Of a stretch of 64,000 bases of DNA, positions 1 through 12,219 are shown piece after piece (the first letter of the stretch is position 1; every line of letters starts with the position of its first letter). The stretch comes from Myxocyprinus asiaticus (taxonomy: Eukaryota; Chordata; Actinopteri; Cypriniformes; Catostomidae). The stretch spans positions 17,775,492-17,839,491 of the forward strand of contig NC_059372.1 of the NCBI RefSeq assembly GCF_019703515.2. Direction: 5' to 3'. The notes beneath the pieces are model-generated. The model saw only the letters and a program-made list of their open reading frames with translations, did no database searches and was not told the DNA's origin. The translations under genes were made by a program, and so were the position numbers.

Positions 1-1172
1 CAGTATGCAAATGTCCTGTATGAATGGAATACCCGGATATATTGTATTAAATGTGCAGCATACAATACTTTTCATTGTGACAAATGAACCAAAAGTTATT
101 ATAGCCATGATTTTTAACATCTATATTTTGACTAATTTTTGGATTGGACTGCCAAATGTTTACATTTTTAAATGTTTAAAATTTAATTACAAAATATTAT
201 TTTTCAAGATACAGTAGTAAATGGATACCAAACACATAACACAGTGAGGTCATGTGACAACAATGTTGCATGCTGCTACTGTTTGAAATCTTTAGCATTG
301 CATAATACCTACTGTTTCACTTATAATGTACAGTATTTACAAAATAGTAGGTAATTGTAATGCATACTGCATGGTATTCAGTAAACAGTAAGCTAGTATT
401 CCCTTCCGAACATGGTCTCAGTCTACAGAAACTTTCTCTTCAGCCCAGGACCACTTTTAAAAAGACTCTTCAGAGATTTTACAGTATATAAACCTATTGT
501 ACAAAACCAACTTTATACTCTCCATTTTATACTTGCAAAGATTAATCTATGATTGACCATTAATAATGCCAAAAATTAGCATAGATTTACACAAGTGTGG
601 ATATTTTAGTGGATTTCAGTAGTATTTCAGGATATCCTGCTGGAGTCCACACTTTTTGCCCTCACAGCATTGACAGCAGCATTCGTGTAGAGGGACACCT
701 TTGGATCTAGTCGGGCCTGTCCTCATATGTCATATTGATCCATTCCAGCAAGTGTAACTCACTGCAAGCTCACTTTAACTACTGCAGCCTCTGAAAAAAG
801 CCAATCATTTGCTTTATTTATCACAATGTATGGCATGATATGATTATATTCACCCTTAAAGGCTTAAAGGTGCTGTAAGCTACTACAACACATAAAATGC
901 TACTATTACCTTACAGATATCACTGAAATAGGTGTCTTAAGACACCTGTCTCTGTCACAGCCCTAGACACTATAAACAGGTGAGAGTCCTACTCTTCATT
1001 CACTCAGTTCAAGTTTGTTTAACTGTGTCCTGCGAATCCATATGATGAGAGGATGTGTGACCTATAGAAGATCGAAACATCACATGCTGACCTTGGCTCA
1101 ATCCAAAGAATACATATTTCAAAGCTGCGTGTTTTATTGTTGCAGGAAAGTGAGTAGACAATATATTTTAAC
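1..1172. other. Unique AT-rich intergenic or intronic DNA
   Basis: No gene is visible; the reading frames here are short and low-complexity. A fragment at about 866-985 starts CTTAAAGGTGCTGTAAGC and contains CTCTGTCACAGCCCTAGACAC. It resembles a truncated TTAA-type fish repeat. Inside it, 930-947 is a perfect 18-bp palindrome (AGGTGTCTTAAGACACCT). Otherwise nothing recognisable. Confidence 0.5.
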
Positions 1173-1612
1173 TAGAGCTGTAAAAATTATTGCGTTAACG
1201 TATGTGATTAATTTAAAAAATATAATGCGTTAAAGTCTGCCGGCTGATTAATATTGTGGAGGATGAGAGTTTTGAGAGATTTAATGCCAACTGCAATGAA
1301 TATGCAAAAGTTATTTTAATTAGTCAACCTTCCAAGGGAAACATTTAGTGTTACTTGAATTGGTGCTATTTTAGTGCATTTCTATCTTTATACTGTGGAA
1401 GACTTTGTTTGGAAAATGTTTATAAAGCATTAGATTGTTACACATTGTTTTGATTTCTTTGCTATGAAGGAAATAAATCATTTGGACAGGAAAATAAGTA
1501 TATTCAGCACTTTCAGCACTTTCAAAATCTGCGATTAATTGCAATTTACTATGGAATTATTATTATTATTGCGATAATTGCGATAAACAATTTTAATCGA
1601 CTGACAGCACAA
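1173..1612. mobile_element. Non-autonomous hAT-type element (about 440 bp)
   Basis: The left end TAGAGCTGTAAAAATTATTG and the reverse complement of the right end (TTGTGCTGTCAGTCGATTAA) form degenerate terminal inverted repeats. The flanks are ATTTTAAC (1165-1172) and ATTTTTAC (1613-1620), an 8-bp duplication matching at 7 of 8 positions, which is the hAT signature. The subterminal regions repeat GCGTTAACG/GCGATTAAT-like words typical of fish elements that begin TAGGGCTGTC. There is no transposase inside. The hAT assignment rests on duplication length and end sequence. Confidence 0.65.
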
Positions 1613-2276
1613 ATTTTTACATTTTGAATATAATATAATTTGTTATTTGTGATGTATTATTTACTTACACCAGAAGTCCTCCCGCATGACATAATATCCT
1701 GGTCTGTTGCGTTTGCATACTCAAAGCCTGTTGCGACCACCCACTTAGCCAAACAGAAACTCTAACTGTCAATAATTTTGCATATTTGGGTTTAATGACA
1801 TTAGAATTGCTTACATGTCTTTTGAGGTCACGGTTTTGAATATAGAAGGTGTAGCTGAAGGAATCAGTCTAATTCAGTGGCAAAATGACCAAAATTGCAA
1901 ACAGCACCTTTATTTAAGCTGTAACTTTCCTCTTTTTCTCGTATTTCTTGTGTTTTGCTGTGCTGACATGCAAGCAGCTAAACAGCCTAAAAAAGTATCT
2001 TAGAATTAGACCTTATTTTTTAACTCAGGCCAGCAGGGGAGCTAACCCTGATTACTTTATAGGGCAACTTTGCTAATTGGATGGTGGGATACATAAATAA
2101 TGACACTATTGATGAATAAGCTGATTGATTAACAAGACGCACTGCTGATGTGATTTTGTTTTTTGTTACATATATTCCTTATAAACCCCTTCAATAAACA
2201 TTAGCTAGCATAATTTGTTTTAAAATTAGGTGAGCTCTTTCAATATTTTTAATCTGTGTCTCGAAATGCTATGTAA

Positions 2277-2284
<8 letters not shown>
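1613..2284. other. Unique AT-rich stretch
   Basis: Nothing recognisable. The 62-codon open frame near 1815 has no domain and ends without a splice context, so I treat it as chance. Confidence 0.4.

Positions 2285-2349
<65 letters not shown>
2285..2349. repeat. (TA)n microsatellite
   Basis: About 32 uninterrupted TA units follow an A-tract. The TA run produces meaningless Tyr-Ile repeat frames on both strands. Confidence 0.98.
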
Positions 2350-2352
<3 letters not shown>

Positions 2353-4074
2353 ATAATTTTTTTGTTTTTTTTTAATGTTATTGGCTGTTTTATCACAGCG
2401 AGCTGCACACCATCACAATTTAGCTTCCCTTGAACTGGACTTCTAGTTGTCTATTCCGATTAGGATTAGTATGTGTCGCACTGACCCAGGCAGAGGCAGG
2501 AAAGGGCTTATAATCTAATAAATCTAGATAAAACACTGAGATTGGTTTACTGAGGAGTAGGATTTAACGCTGACCATCGCAGAGTGACACGGGGATTAGC
2601 CAGGCTTTCTGTGCTGCGATCTACAGGCAGAGGGCGGCCACACGAACCAAGAGGGAGTGTGGAGAAAGAGCAAGGTGGCCCAGGCTTTATATGGCAGGAT
2701 AGACAGTGAGTTTAACTGGTAGTGACAAGGTCAGGGTAAGGCTTGTACAAAAAGGCTTTATTCCATAGGCAGATTAAAAGGCTGTTCCTTAGTTTTTATA
2801 CATTTGTATCTTGTAGGACATGTTGTGTTAATCCAAGCAGAATTGGAAGCGCTACTGGTGGGAGGTGGAGAGAGGTGCTGTTGAGAGAGAGACTTTGTGG
2901 GAAATGGATCGCTCACATAAGATTGGACTAAAAAGACTTGGCTGAATAAAATAATTATGAATCATCTGATGTCATGTATTTATACTTTTTGAGCATTTAC
3001 CATGCTTTAAGGCAGGTTTTGTTGGTCATTTGGAAGAACTTTGTTTGACATGCTTGTTGAGTGATCTAAAGGTGCATGTGTTTCCTTCCTCTTACTGTTC
3101 TCTTACGTTAATGCTACCATATTTTTGTGTGTTGGCTGTGTGTATCCGTGGCAACAGGCCAGGCCCAGGCATGTTAGAGGTCTCTTATTTATCTTGGGCT
3201 TGAACTATACTGTTTGTCTTCATTATTTATTATGTAAAATGGTCTTGAACTTAAACACATACAGTTTTCCTGTATGGTGATGTGTTCCATATAATGGAGG
3301 AATTAATGTTAAAAGTATTTTTTTTTTCACTTACAAAAGTTGTACACCTAAATAAATTAATACAACTAATAAAAATAGCTTCTTTTTAGATGACGTCACA
3401 ACTGTCAAGTTGGAGCTTTCATAGAATTATGAGTTTACAACGATTTCAACAAAGGTGTATATGCTTTTTTCAAGTGGGAATCTCTTAATTACAGTAATTC
3501 TGACATGACGTAAACACCATCCTATAGACAGTATAAGGAGGAGAAAACAGACCGCTCATAGAAAATAAATATGATACAATTTTTCACATCTTATTGTTGA
3601 TTTTGATGTTATTAAAACTTAATCTTGGCAAACAGTTTTGGAGATTTCAGGCTTTCCCCATTCAAGCAGAAAGGTGCTATACTTCCATGACCAGAAAAAG
3701 CTTCCTGGTGGTGTTGCCAAGACAGTTGCCAAATGAACTTGCTTGCCTCAAAGAGACTATTCACTGTATCTCGGTAACGCCCCTATTATTTTCGGTTGTG
3801 GAATAAATGAATGATGCTTGAATAGGCTATTTCTTCAATGGCATTCATAACCGAAAACATTTGCCAAAAATTTGATGCTGCATCCATGTCAAAAGGTGTC
3901 AGAATACAGTCCAAGACAAATATCCTATCAGCCAGCAAAACATAAACAAAAAGTACTTAATTCATCTTCATACCTCTGTTCGAAGTAAGTTGTTCTTTTG
4001 CTAGTCTTTTAAACTGTGACCTAACATTTTAATATTTGAGTTTAATAACAATTCAAAGAGCCGCTCACTATCTT
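2350..4074. other. Unique intergenic or intronic DNA
   Basis: No recognisable repeat end, RNA gene or coding exon. Composition is ordinary for an AT-rich fish intron or desert. There are poly-T tracts near 3320 and a CRE-like TGACGTCA at about 3391. Confidence 0.4.
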
Positions 4075-4720
4075 AAGAAGAGGAGTTTCAAATGCAAAAG
4101 AGCACAGCTCCACCAAAATGGTTTGCCTCTTTCCTTCGGAGACAGTTAGCAATATCATCAGGCAATTAAGAAGAAAACGAGAAAGAAATGGAAAAGCCAA
4201 TTACCTCTCAGAGTTAGCTAAAGGCCATTTAAACAGCGTGCCCATGACATAATATTGTTTATTGTAAATATTATAGTCAGAGACGGAGTGAGCCTGGCGT
4301 GAGAGGGGGAGAAAAAATAGCATCAGTCTGAGACAGAGAATAATTTATTAAGATCTGAGATGCGCCAATTATGTGGAAAGGACCAAAAAGAAAAAAAATA
4401 ACTCTCCAGGAAGCGCATACATGATTGCAATCTTGATTAAATCCCCCTGGATCTAATGAGTTGATTTTCTGCTGTTAATATTGCATTGGCTGATGATGGA
4501 TTCGTTAAGATAATGGAACGGAGCTAAAATATAAATGACTCACTGTCAAGGAGCAGATTTTTGTCATTTTGCGCCTGACACCTCCACCGTGGGGATTTGT
4601 TTAGGCTCTTTTTTGAGCCCAGATTGGCCAGACCTGGAATACTAATTTTCTGCTGCCAACACTCCAAAACGTATTCCCTCCCACACGCCTTGTTAATATC
4701 CTCTTTTTAATCAGAATAGA
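4075..4720. promoter_or_regulatory. Candidate conserved noncoding element
   Basis: A repeat-free block of high sequence complexity lies in an otherwise AT-rich, simple background. It contains homeodomain-like TAATTTATTA and CCAATTATG, TGATTAAAT-like words, and GC-balanced stretches such as GCGCCTGACACCTCCACC. Nothing in it looks coding in any frame. This texture is common in developmental enhancers shared among vertebrates. The call is inference; only cross-species alignment could show conservation. Confidence 0.3.
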
Positions 4721-4799
4721 GGGACTTGGGATGAAACATTACATACATACCAGTTTCATACCATGCACCCATCAGCTAATAAAAGCCATTTACTGTCTA

Positions 4800-5460
4800 A
4801 GGGGCCATTCACACATTACACAGTCTTGTGTCTGTTTTCCCATGTGTTTACATTAGGTGGATATTTCTGACTGACGTGATGCGTATTATTTTGTGAATGT
4901 GTGAATGAGTACCGCCAAGTACTGCCAAGTTTTTTTAGCAAATCTTTGGAACGTTCTCAGGCAGGCTGGGCAGCTATTTTTCTATGTAAACATGCGGCAT
5001 ACAAGCACATCTCCTATCTACTTGAATGGGGAAAGACCGAAATCTCTAAAACGGTTGGTCAAGATTACAATAACAGAACATATTTCAAATCAGCAGTAAA
5101 ATCTGACAAGACTGGTGTCATAAATTGTGCTTCTTTACCTCAGATTACGCAAAAAATGCAATTGTCCCACCCTGTCTAGCTAATGCGTATGCGCATACTC
5201 GTGTTTTAGGCAATGTCTGTACCTAAAAGGTGATTGGCTTTTATCTGTAAGCGGGAGTTCCTTTTCTATATCCACTGACCACTGGACATTCCAATTTCTA
5301 CCATTCATTTTAATAGAAGTGGCCCGTCTCTGCTAAATAGTTTTTAGTATCACGTCTCAAAAAACAGTGTCAAGTTAAAAGCAGTACAACATTTAATAAC
5401 GTGTCTCAAGACACCTGCGATTTGCTACATTTTTAAAATGGACATTTAAAAAAAAAACTT
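4800..5460. mobile_element. Possible degenerate DNA-transposon remnant
   Basis: The left boundary AAGGGGCCATTCACACATTA resembles the ends of a group of fish MITEs that begin with GGGGC and TTCACAC. The interior contains GTGTCTCAAGACACCTGCG near 5400. I could not find a convincing inverted partner at the right end, so extent and class are uncertain. Two overlapping open frames at 4901-5179 have no recognisable domain. Confidence 0.25.
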
Positions 5461-6295
5461 TTTATTTTTGTCTCTCCGATGCTGTTTTTGTGATCCACTG
5501 ACAAAATGCAAGTGAGTTAGGGAAGGCCATCGGGGTGCTGATGAACTGGTTGGATTGACTTGTTTCTGGATATGAATAAATGATGCTCCCTTTCTTGGGC
5601 ACAGACCTGGCCTGCTGGTTCCGCCTCACTTCATATTAAATGGCCTGTCACTTAAGACAAAAAGACACATAAAATGTGCTCTGTGTAGCATATTGATCTC
5701 TCACTATAGTTGAGTCACACAAGCAGGTTATACAGATGTGCAGAAGAAACGTAATGCAAAGAGCATTTATAACCAACCCTGGGAATTAGTGGAGATTACA
5801 TACTGGCATTGATAGCGGTGAGGCAGAGATCATGAATCAGAGTGAAAGTGGGTAGTTATGGTAACATGGCTAATCAAATGTGCCAGGGATCTCAGTGGAA
5901 ATGGAAAAGTTCAGTAACGGAGTGATATATGAAAGCATAAATATAACAAATTACGCTCGGTGAGATTAAGTATTTTTGTATTCAGTATTAAGGATTATTG
6001 TATTTCTATGAAAGTCAACATGAAATGCTGTTCACAAACCATTTTGCTTCAGCAATCTGATGTATTTCCCAGTGAAACAGGGTATTCCATGAGAAAAATG
6101 TAGGGCATTGGCTGATGGGGACTTGATTTTATCCACTGGGAATTGATTGGATTGTGAAAAGTGGGCGGTACATACCAATTGAAACCATGTGATTTAAGTG
6201 GAGGGGTTACCTAACCACGCATGCTGCAAAAACTTTCCAGTGACCAAAATTTGTCTTCTCATTCTTTATGCAAAACGAGTGCACAACGCGGAACA
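5461..6295. other. Unique stretch
   Basis: No gene or repeat end recognised in this AT-rich segment. Confidence 0.4.
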
Positions 6296-6303
6296 ACCAG
6301 AGC

Positions 6304-7247
6304 TAGACCTGTCGTGATTATTAAATAATCTTCTGGCCGATTATTGTTCACTTTAAATTCCAATCACATTTTACTGTCCAAATAATGGAATGAATGACGC
6401 GCTTGAGTGTCTCATTAAATTGAACTCCGACCGTCTCACTGAGCCACACTGAGGATCGCACTGAGTGCAGCTCCCGAAGAGCACGTGAAGATTAACTGCT
6501 TCTGAACCGGACTTAAATGCTGTGATGCACGCACCATCTGCGGATGTTTGCGCCAAACTCCCGCGAAAATATAAACGAGTATTTTAGTGAATTCAAAACT
6601 TTCTTTAATTTCTTTAAACTAATATTTTAGTGAATTCAAAGCTTAGTTTAAATTAATGATCGTATAATGGCAAATGTTATTTGTCTTTGTGGGTTCAAAC
6701 ATGCAGTGGAACCCTGTGTCATGAATGAGATGATAAAATGAAGAAACACAGGATCTCAAAGGTCTTTCTTCACATGAAGTAAGGGCTCACGGGTTTAATC
6801 AGAAAGTGTTAAAGTATAGTAACGTGTGAAAGTGAAGAATTTTGGAAAGAAATACTTTATTATTGCATACTCTATATAATCGGATCTAATCTAATCTAAT
6901 CTTATAAAAGTGTGACGTGGAGGAGGGCATGGCCAGGCCATGACAATGCATGGCCGGTGCTGAATCAGCTGATCAGCGGAAGAGCGAGATAAAGGGGAGC
7001 CGGAGGAGCCAGTTCAAGAGATAGAGAGACACACGTGGCCGCGTTGCATTGTGTGGCTGTGTTTGTTTATATTTGTTTTATGTTGGTTTAAGTTTACCAT
7101 TAAACTTGTTTATGTTTACTGTTCAGCCATTATGACAAGTAATTGTCATAATCGTGAGAGTCCTAAAACAGACAATTAATCGTCATAATCGCAATTATTT
7201 GTTTGACAATTAATCTTCAGACAAATTTCATAATCGTGACAGCCCTA
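6304..7247. mobile_element. Non-autonomous hAT-type element (about 944 bp)
   Basis: The left end TAGACCTGTCGTGATTATTA pairs with the reverse complement of the right end (TAGGGCTGTCACGATTATGA) as a terminal inverted repeat. Flanking octamers ACCAGAGC (6296-6303) and ATCAGAGC (7248-7255) differ at one base, an 8-bp target duplication. Internal repeats of AATTGTCATAATCG-type sequence near the right end are typical of these elements. No transposase is present. A local TCTAATC repeat lies near 6880-6905. Confidence 0.75.
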
Positions 7248-7255
7248 ATCAGAGC

Positions 7256-8879
7256 CAATTAGATTACATTTGATGTTTAATATACAGCTTTGTGGAGCTG
7301 GGTGATGGACCAATAAGATTTTATAGTGGGCGGGGTTAACCAGCACAAAGCCGTAGAAATGGAAACTAAGCAATCAGCAAAATGTCCTGTCGCTCATCGC
7401 TTGTGGTGGCTGCAGCTAATTTAGACAAAAACTCAAAAAATGTACATGAATGAAACAAAGCTTTTATTGCTTGTCGCTTTATCGCGTCATGTCTGGTTAG
7501 GAGATGTGTAAGAGTGATTGTGATGGTAGCCGAAATTGAAAGTTGTTTTGAAGTAAATTATTAAAGGTTATGATTGCAAACTTGTTTTTAAATTTGATAT
7601 AACATGAACTAATGAATCATGCAGAATAAGACCTTGAGCTTGTGTTTAGAAGGTAATTTGGGCTAAATTTGATATCACTTAAAGGTGTTGCTTTCATTTC
7701 AGTGTTTATATTGTGCCGTTAGATGTCACGAGATGAGCTCACTTCCCAAATGTCTTTGCTTTTCTCCTGATCATCTTAATCGCAATTGTGGTCGGTTTTC
7801 ATGCTCTCGCTGACCTTGACTCCCCCATCCTTTTCTTTTTCTCTTTTTTCATATTACTGGGGAAACCGTGTGATAGAAGCTCACCCACAGCCCTTTCTTC
7901 CATGTGTCACTTTTTTGTCTTGTTACATGGTTTTGCTAAAAAGTTCTTTAATCAATCAAGTACGAGGCAGAAAATAGGCTTTGTCACGGCCTGGCCCAGG
8001 GTTGTGTGATGCTTACTTTGCATACTGACAGCTCCTCAAAAGGGCCAGAAAGGAATATTTTACAGGGAAAAGAGTGGTTTCCATGGTGCTGGCACTTGTT
8101 GCACATCGCTCACAATTCTTTGCTCCCACGTGAGCGCCAAATTTCAAAGAGATGGACGACAAAAATTAGGGCAGGAGGGCAGGGTGTGGAGCAGAGGTAG
8201 CTTCCCCCTGGTCCTGTGTCCTCCTCTCCAGCAGGCAGCAGAGAATAGGGCCAAAAACTGACAGCAAAAAGGGGGGCTTTCTCACCTCTGTCAGCTCTGC
8301 ATAAGCAGGGCTATTAAGTAAATGTTCGATTTTTCATTGTGCCACAGTGGTTGAAAAGGGGCTCAGAGGGGGAGTATGTGAAGTATGAAAAGGTCTGAGC
8401 CAGGGAGGAATGGCTAGATGCTTTAATGGCTCCCAAAGTATGTCGTCTGAATCATGTAATTAGCGATTAGCGTTTATTTGGGCCATGGCTGTTTAGAGCA
8501 AGGGTTACAGAGTTTCTAATTTTATAAGTTACAAACACAGCCAGGAAATGGAAACAATAGATCGGCCGTAAATCCCAACTAAGAGGACAGAGTATTGTTA
8601 TCTCAAGCTGTTTTGTATGCTAGTTTGAATGTGTATGTTCCTGTTTTTAATTATTAAACCTATGGGTCCTCTGTGGATTCGCTGGGAGCAGCTAACTTTG
8701 GTTTCGGATAGGAAGCTGACATTGTCATTTTTGTCATGTTCACAGGCTCTGGGGGTTTGTAAAAAATTCCAGTTCTGTGGAAAAAAAAAAATCTGTAATG
8801 GATGTTTTGTTCAAGGTGTGATAACCGCATTAACAGAACTTGCTCTCCTGGTCTGTGTGCTTAGAGGTATATTTCATGC
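7256..8879. other. Unique stretch
   Basis: No exon, RNA gene or repeat family recognised. The 7980-8330 part is more GC-rich than its surroundings and could hold a regulatory element. A short A-tract at about 8780 is the only simple repeat. Confidence 0.4.
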
Positions 8880-9640
8880 CTAATTTGATGAGCATGATTT
8901 CTCATGCTGTTCTTTTTGTATTTCTGTCTCAAAAGTGGCTTTTTCTTTGCAATTCTTCCCATAAAGCCTGCACCCCTGAGTCTTCTCTTTACTGTTGTAC
9001 ATGAAACTGGTGTTGAGCAGGTAGAATTCAATGAAGCTGTCAGCTGAGGACATGTGAGGCATCTATTTCTCAAACTAGAGACTCTGATGTACTTATCCTC
9101 TTGTTTAGTTGTATCTGGGCCTTCAACATCTCTTTCTGTCCTTGTTAGAGCCAGTTGTCCTTTGTCTTTGAAGACTGTAGTGTACACCTTTGTATGAAAT
9201 CTATAGCCTTCATTCCTCAAAACAATGATTGACTGACGAGTTTCTAGAGAAAGCTGTTTCTTTTTTGCCATTTTTGACCTAATATTTACCTTAAGACATG
9301 CCAGTCTATTGCATACTGTGGCAACTCAAAAACAAGCACAAAGACAATGTTAAGCTTCATTTAATGAACCAAATAGCTTTCAGCTGTGTGTGATATAATG
9401 GCAAGTGATTTTCTAGTACCAAATTAGCAAGTTAGCATGATTGCTCAGTGATAAGGTGTTGGAGTGATGGCTGCTGGAAATGGGTCCTGTCTAGATTTGA
9501 TCAAAAATAATTTTTTACATCAGTAATGTCCTGACTATACTTTGTGATCAGTTGAATGCCACTTTGGTGAATTAAAGTACCAATTTACTTCCGAACCAGC
9601 AAAATCTGTATATTATTCCAAACTTTTGGCCGCCAGTGTA
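8880..9640 (-). pseudogene. Tc1-like transposon, 5' half, with broken transposase
   Basis: The terminal repeat lies at the right edge: read on the minus strand it begins TACACTGGCGGCCAAAAGTT and abuts a TA target. A 136-codon frame (9271 to 8861 on the minus strand) then encodes the N-terminal part of a Tc1-like transposase. It opens MAKKKQLSLETRQSIIVLRN (first helix-turn-helix). Later come EDKYIRVSSLRNRCLTCPQL and KRRLRGAGFMGRIAKKKPLL, the linker before the catalytic domain. The region between the first helix-turn-helix and EDKYIR is scrambled by indels. The DDE catalytic domain and the second terminal repeat are missing, so the copy is truncated and dead. Confidence 0.85.
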
Positions 9641-9826
9641 TAAATACCTGTATAATATATACTGTATAATATTACACTTCAGATTGTAATATATGTATAT
9701 CGCATTATTGTGGCAGATGAGTTGAAAATTGATTAGACGATCAAAAAGTGGCTCTAGAAGTCAATGTACTATTGTTTGTTTTATTCCCATATTCCCATTT
9801 GTTATACTAATAACAAAATAAACCAC

Positions 9827-9853
<27 letters not shown>
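9827..9853. repeat. Poly(A) tract
   Basis: A run of about 27 A residues sits just upstream of a probable retroelement fragment. It may be the tail of an older insertion or a simple repeat. Confidence 0.8.
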
Positions 9854-9859
<6 letters not shown>

Positions 9860-9879
9860 GGAAAATCAAATGTTAACAG

Positions 9880-10330
9880 AAAAGAAAAATGTACAGCAAG
9901 TCATCAAAACTCCATTTACCCAAATGCTAGCGAGAAAAGGTGCACTTTCAGCCGACATTTAAAATATCTAAAGTTGGAGCAAATTTTATGTGGAGCGGTT
10001 ATTCATTCCAACGCTTCGGGGCAGCTACTGCAAATGCACGATCGCCCCTTAGCTTCAGCCTAGACCTGGGAACAATCAGAACCATCTGGTCTGAAGACCT
10101 AAGAGACCTTGAAGGCTTATGTATGTGCAGGAGTTCCAACAAATAAGAGGGTGCTAACCCATTCAGAGATTTAAAAACAAATATAAGAATCTTAAAATCG
10201 ATTCTGTATCAGACTGGCAGCCAACACAAAAAAGCTAAAATAGGGAAATATGCTCTCGCTTACGAGTGCACATCAGAAGCCTAGCAAAATCACTGAAATA
10301 CACAACTTCTTGCACTGAAATCAAATCAGT
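9880..10330 (+). mobile_element. Probable non-LTR retrotransposon 3' fragment (LINE-like)
   Basis: The segment contains the ordered motifs CATTCCAACGCTTCGGGGCA, GCTACTGCAAATGCACGATC, GACCTAAGAGACCTTGAAGG, AACCCATTCAGAGATTTAAA, TTAAAATCGATTCTGTATC and GACTGGCAGCCAACACAAAA. This order matches an interspersed sequence very common in fish genomes that I associate with LINE (L2/CR1-like) 3' regions. The class is from memory and not certain. It is full of stops in all frames, so it is an old fragment. Confidence 0.5.
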
Positions 10331-10805
10331 GGTGAGGACAGGTCATTAAAGGTATCTTCATGATACTTAAATAAATAAAATAAGAATAAAATCAATTTAC
10401 TGGCTTTTTGTTGATGTGTTTATAGAAAAATTTCTGTATTTACACATAGAAGTCAAAGTTGTTATCAGCTAAATAATGTTAGTCATTTTTTTTTAACATT
10501 GTTAAAGTAATTTTTTTTTATGACACAAATGGTACTGTAGTTGTTTTGTAGAACGACCCTTTTGATTCTTTTCTGCAGTTATGTCTTCTTCTCTGTTTGC
10601 AAAATGACTTGAAAAGGTGAAGGTTTTATTTATTTATTTATTTTTTGCATGTCAGGACTACTTTAAACAATTTGCAATAATCTCCATAGCATCATCACCA
10701 CCCGCAATAACAAACAAGGTTACTGCTATCCTTCAACGTGTTATGTCATAAACATGACCATTCTTGTGTTTTTAGTGCTGAAAGAACAGCAGTGCTCATG
10801 ACTTT

Positions 10806-10808
<3 letters not shown>

Positions 10809-10831
<23 letters not shown>
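10809..10831. repeat. Poly(A) tract
   Basis: A simple run of A of about 23 bases, followed by a degenerate Angel-like element. Confidence 0.8.
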
Positions 10832-10839
<8 letters not shown>

Positions 10840-10861
10840 TTATTTTGAAAAATGAAAGGTC

Positions 10862-11100
10862 ATTATTTAGAATTGAAAAAAAAAAAGCCATCATTTACTC
10901 GCCCCCATGTTGTTCTAAACCCATATGACTTACTTGTTTCCGTGGAACACAAAAGGAGATGTTAGGCAGAATGGTAGGGACTGACAGCCTCAATCAGCAT
11001 GCACTTTCATTGTATTCAAATAAAGCAGCTTCAACATTCCTGGAACAACATAAGGTTGAGTAAATGATGACAGAACTTTCATTTTTGGGTGAACTAACCT
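10862..11100. mobile_element. Angel-like palindromic MITE (degenerate)
   Basis: Diagnostic words of the family occur in order: TCATTTACTCGCCCCCATGT, GTTCTAAACCCATATGACTT, GTGGAACACAAAAGGAGATG on the left arm, and TGGAACAACATAAGGTTGAG, TTCATTTTTGGGTGAACTAA on the right arm. The right arm is an inverted copy of the left. Ends have decayed so the TTAA target is not visible. Confidence 0.8.
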
Positions 11101-12219
11101 TGTGCTCTTGATTAAGTTTCTTAACTAATAATACTAACCGATCGAAGTTAACTGTGACAGGAACCAAAAGGTAGCATCTAAATGTCATGTTTTCATGTCA
11201 GCCGTCTGCCGCATAATTTCCCCACTAAACAAAGCCTAGTTGTATGTGTCAATAATTGGCGAGTGAGTTTGTCTTTGAGATCCTCGGCAATCTGCTGTCA
11301 GTCTTCAGCAAAGGTTAAGGGGGTGCTGGGATATCTTCCTTGATGGCGTTTTATCATGCGAGGCATGCCCTGTTTCCTGATGAATATATTAAAATTATTA
11401 CTGTGCAAACAGACTTTCTAATTACTGACCTGCTTGCCATTGTACTCTGCGTTCTTTTTTCGTGTTTTTTTTTCTCTCTCTCTCTACCTAGCTCGCTCAC
11501 TCTGTCTTCATGCCTTGTTTATTTATCTGCACCAGTGAATACAGAATAGTCAGAGCAATGTCATTTCCATCCACATGAAAATGATTTTGAAAATGCCAAT
11601 CTTGCCTATTATACAGTGTAATTACAAGTCTGTTTTTTTATCATATCTTTAACCAATAGGGAGACCCTTGAGAGGGCAAATATCTCATCTAGTCATCATG
11701 CACTATGAGAAAAGCTTTTTTGAGATGGCATGCTTTAATTTTAGTATTTGGCCAGTGCCATATAAGATACAGAATTGTCTCATAGAAAATCACAAATGAG
11801 ATCTCTTAAATATCTCAATTGTTTCCCTCTACAGCAGTGAGATTGAATGGAGAGCAAATGGGGACTTTTGCTCCTTCTCCTCAGATTTTTCTCCTGAGAA
11901 GACTAATTATCCCACACGTGTCTCCTCTAGCGTTTCAGAATAGATCTTAACCATGTCTCAAACTAGGTTTGTCTCTTATATTTGATGGAATGAGGAATGC
12001 CACACTTTCTCGTGTGAAAAAAAGAAGGAAAAAAAAAAACTTTCCAATGTTCAATAGATAACCATAAATGTAAAAAATGCATTTCATTAGCTTCTCTATA
12101 ATGTTTGCATTCTCATCACATTGGTGAAGAATGTGAAATATGGGGAGGATGGAAAATGTTTGCATTCCCCTCCATTTCAGATCAGCTTTTGTTCCTTCTG
12201 AACTGGTTAATCAAGATAG
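11101..12219. other. Unique stretch
   Basis: No gene or repeat recognised. A TTTTTTTCTCTC pyrimidine tract lies near 11460. Confidence 0.4.

Noticed and set aside
2226..2433. Open frames on both strands rich in Tyr-Ile
   Set aside because: They are translations of the (TA)n microsatellite. The same applies at 29787-30086 and 43758-43952.
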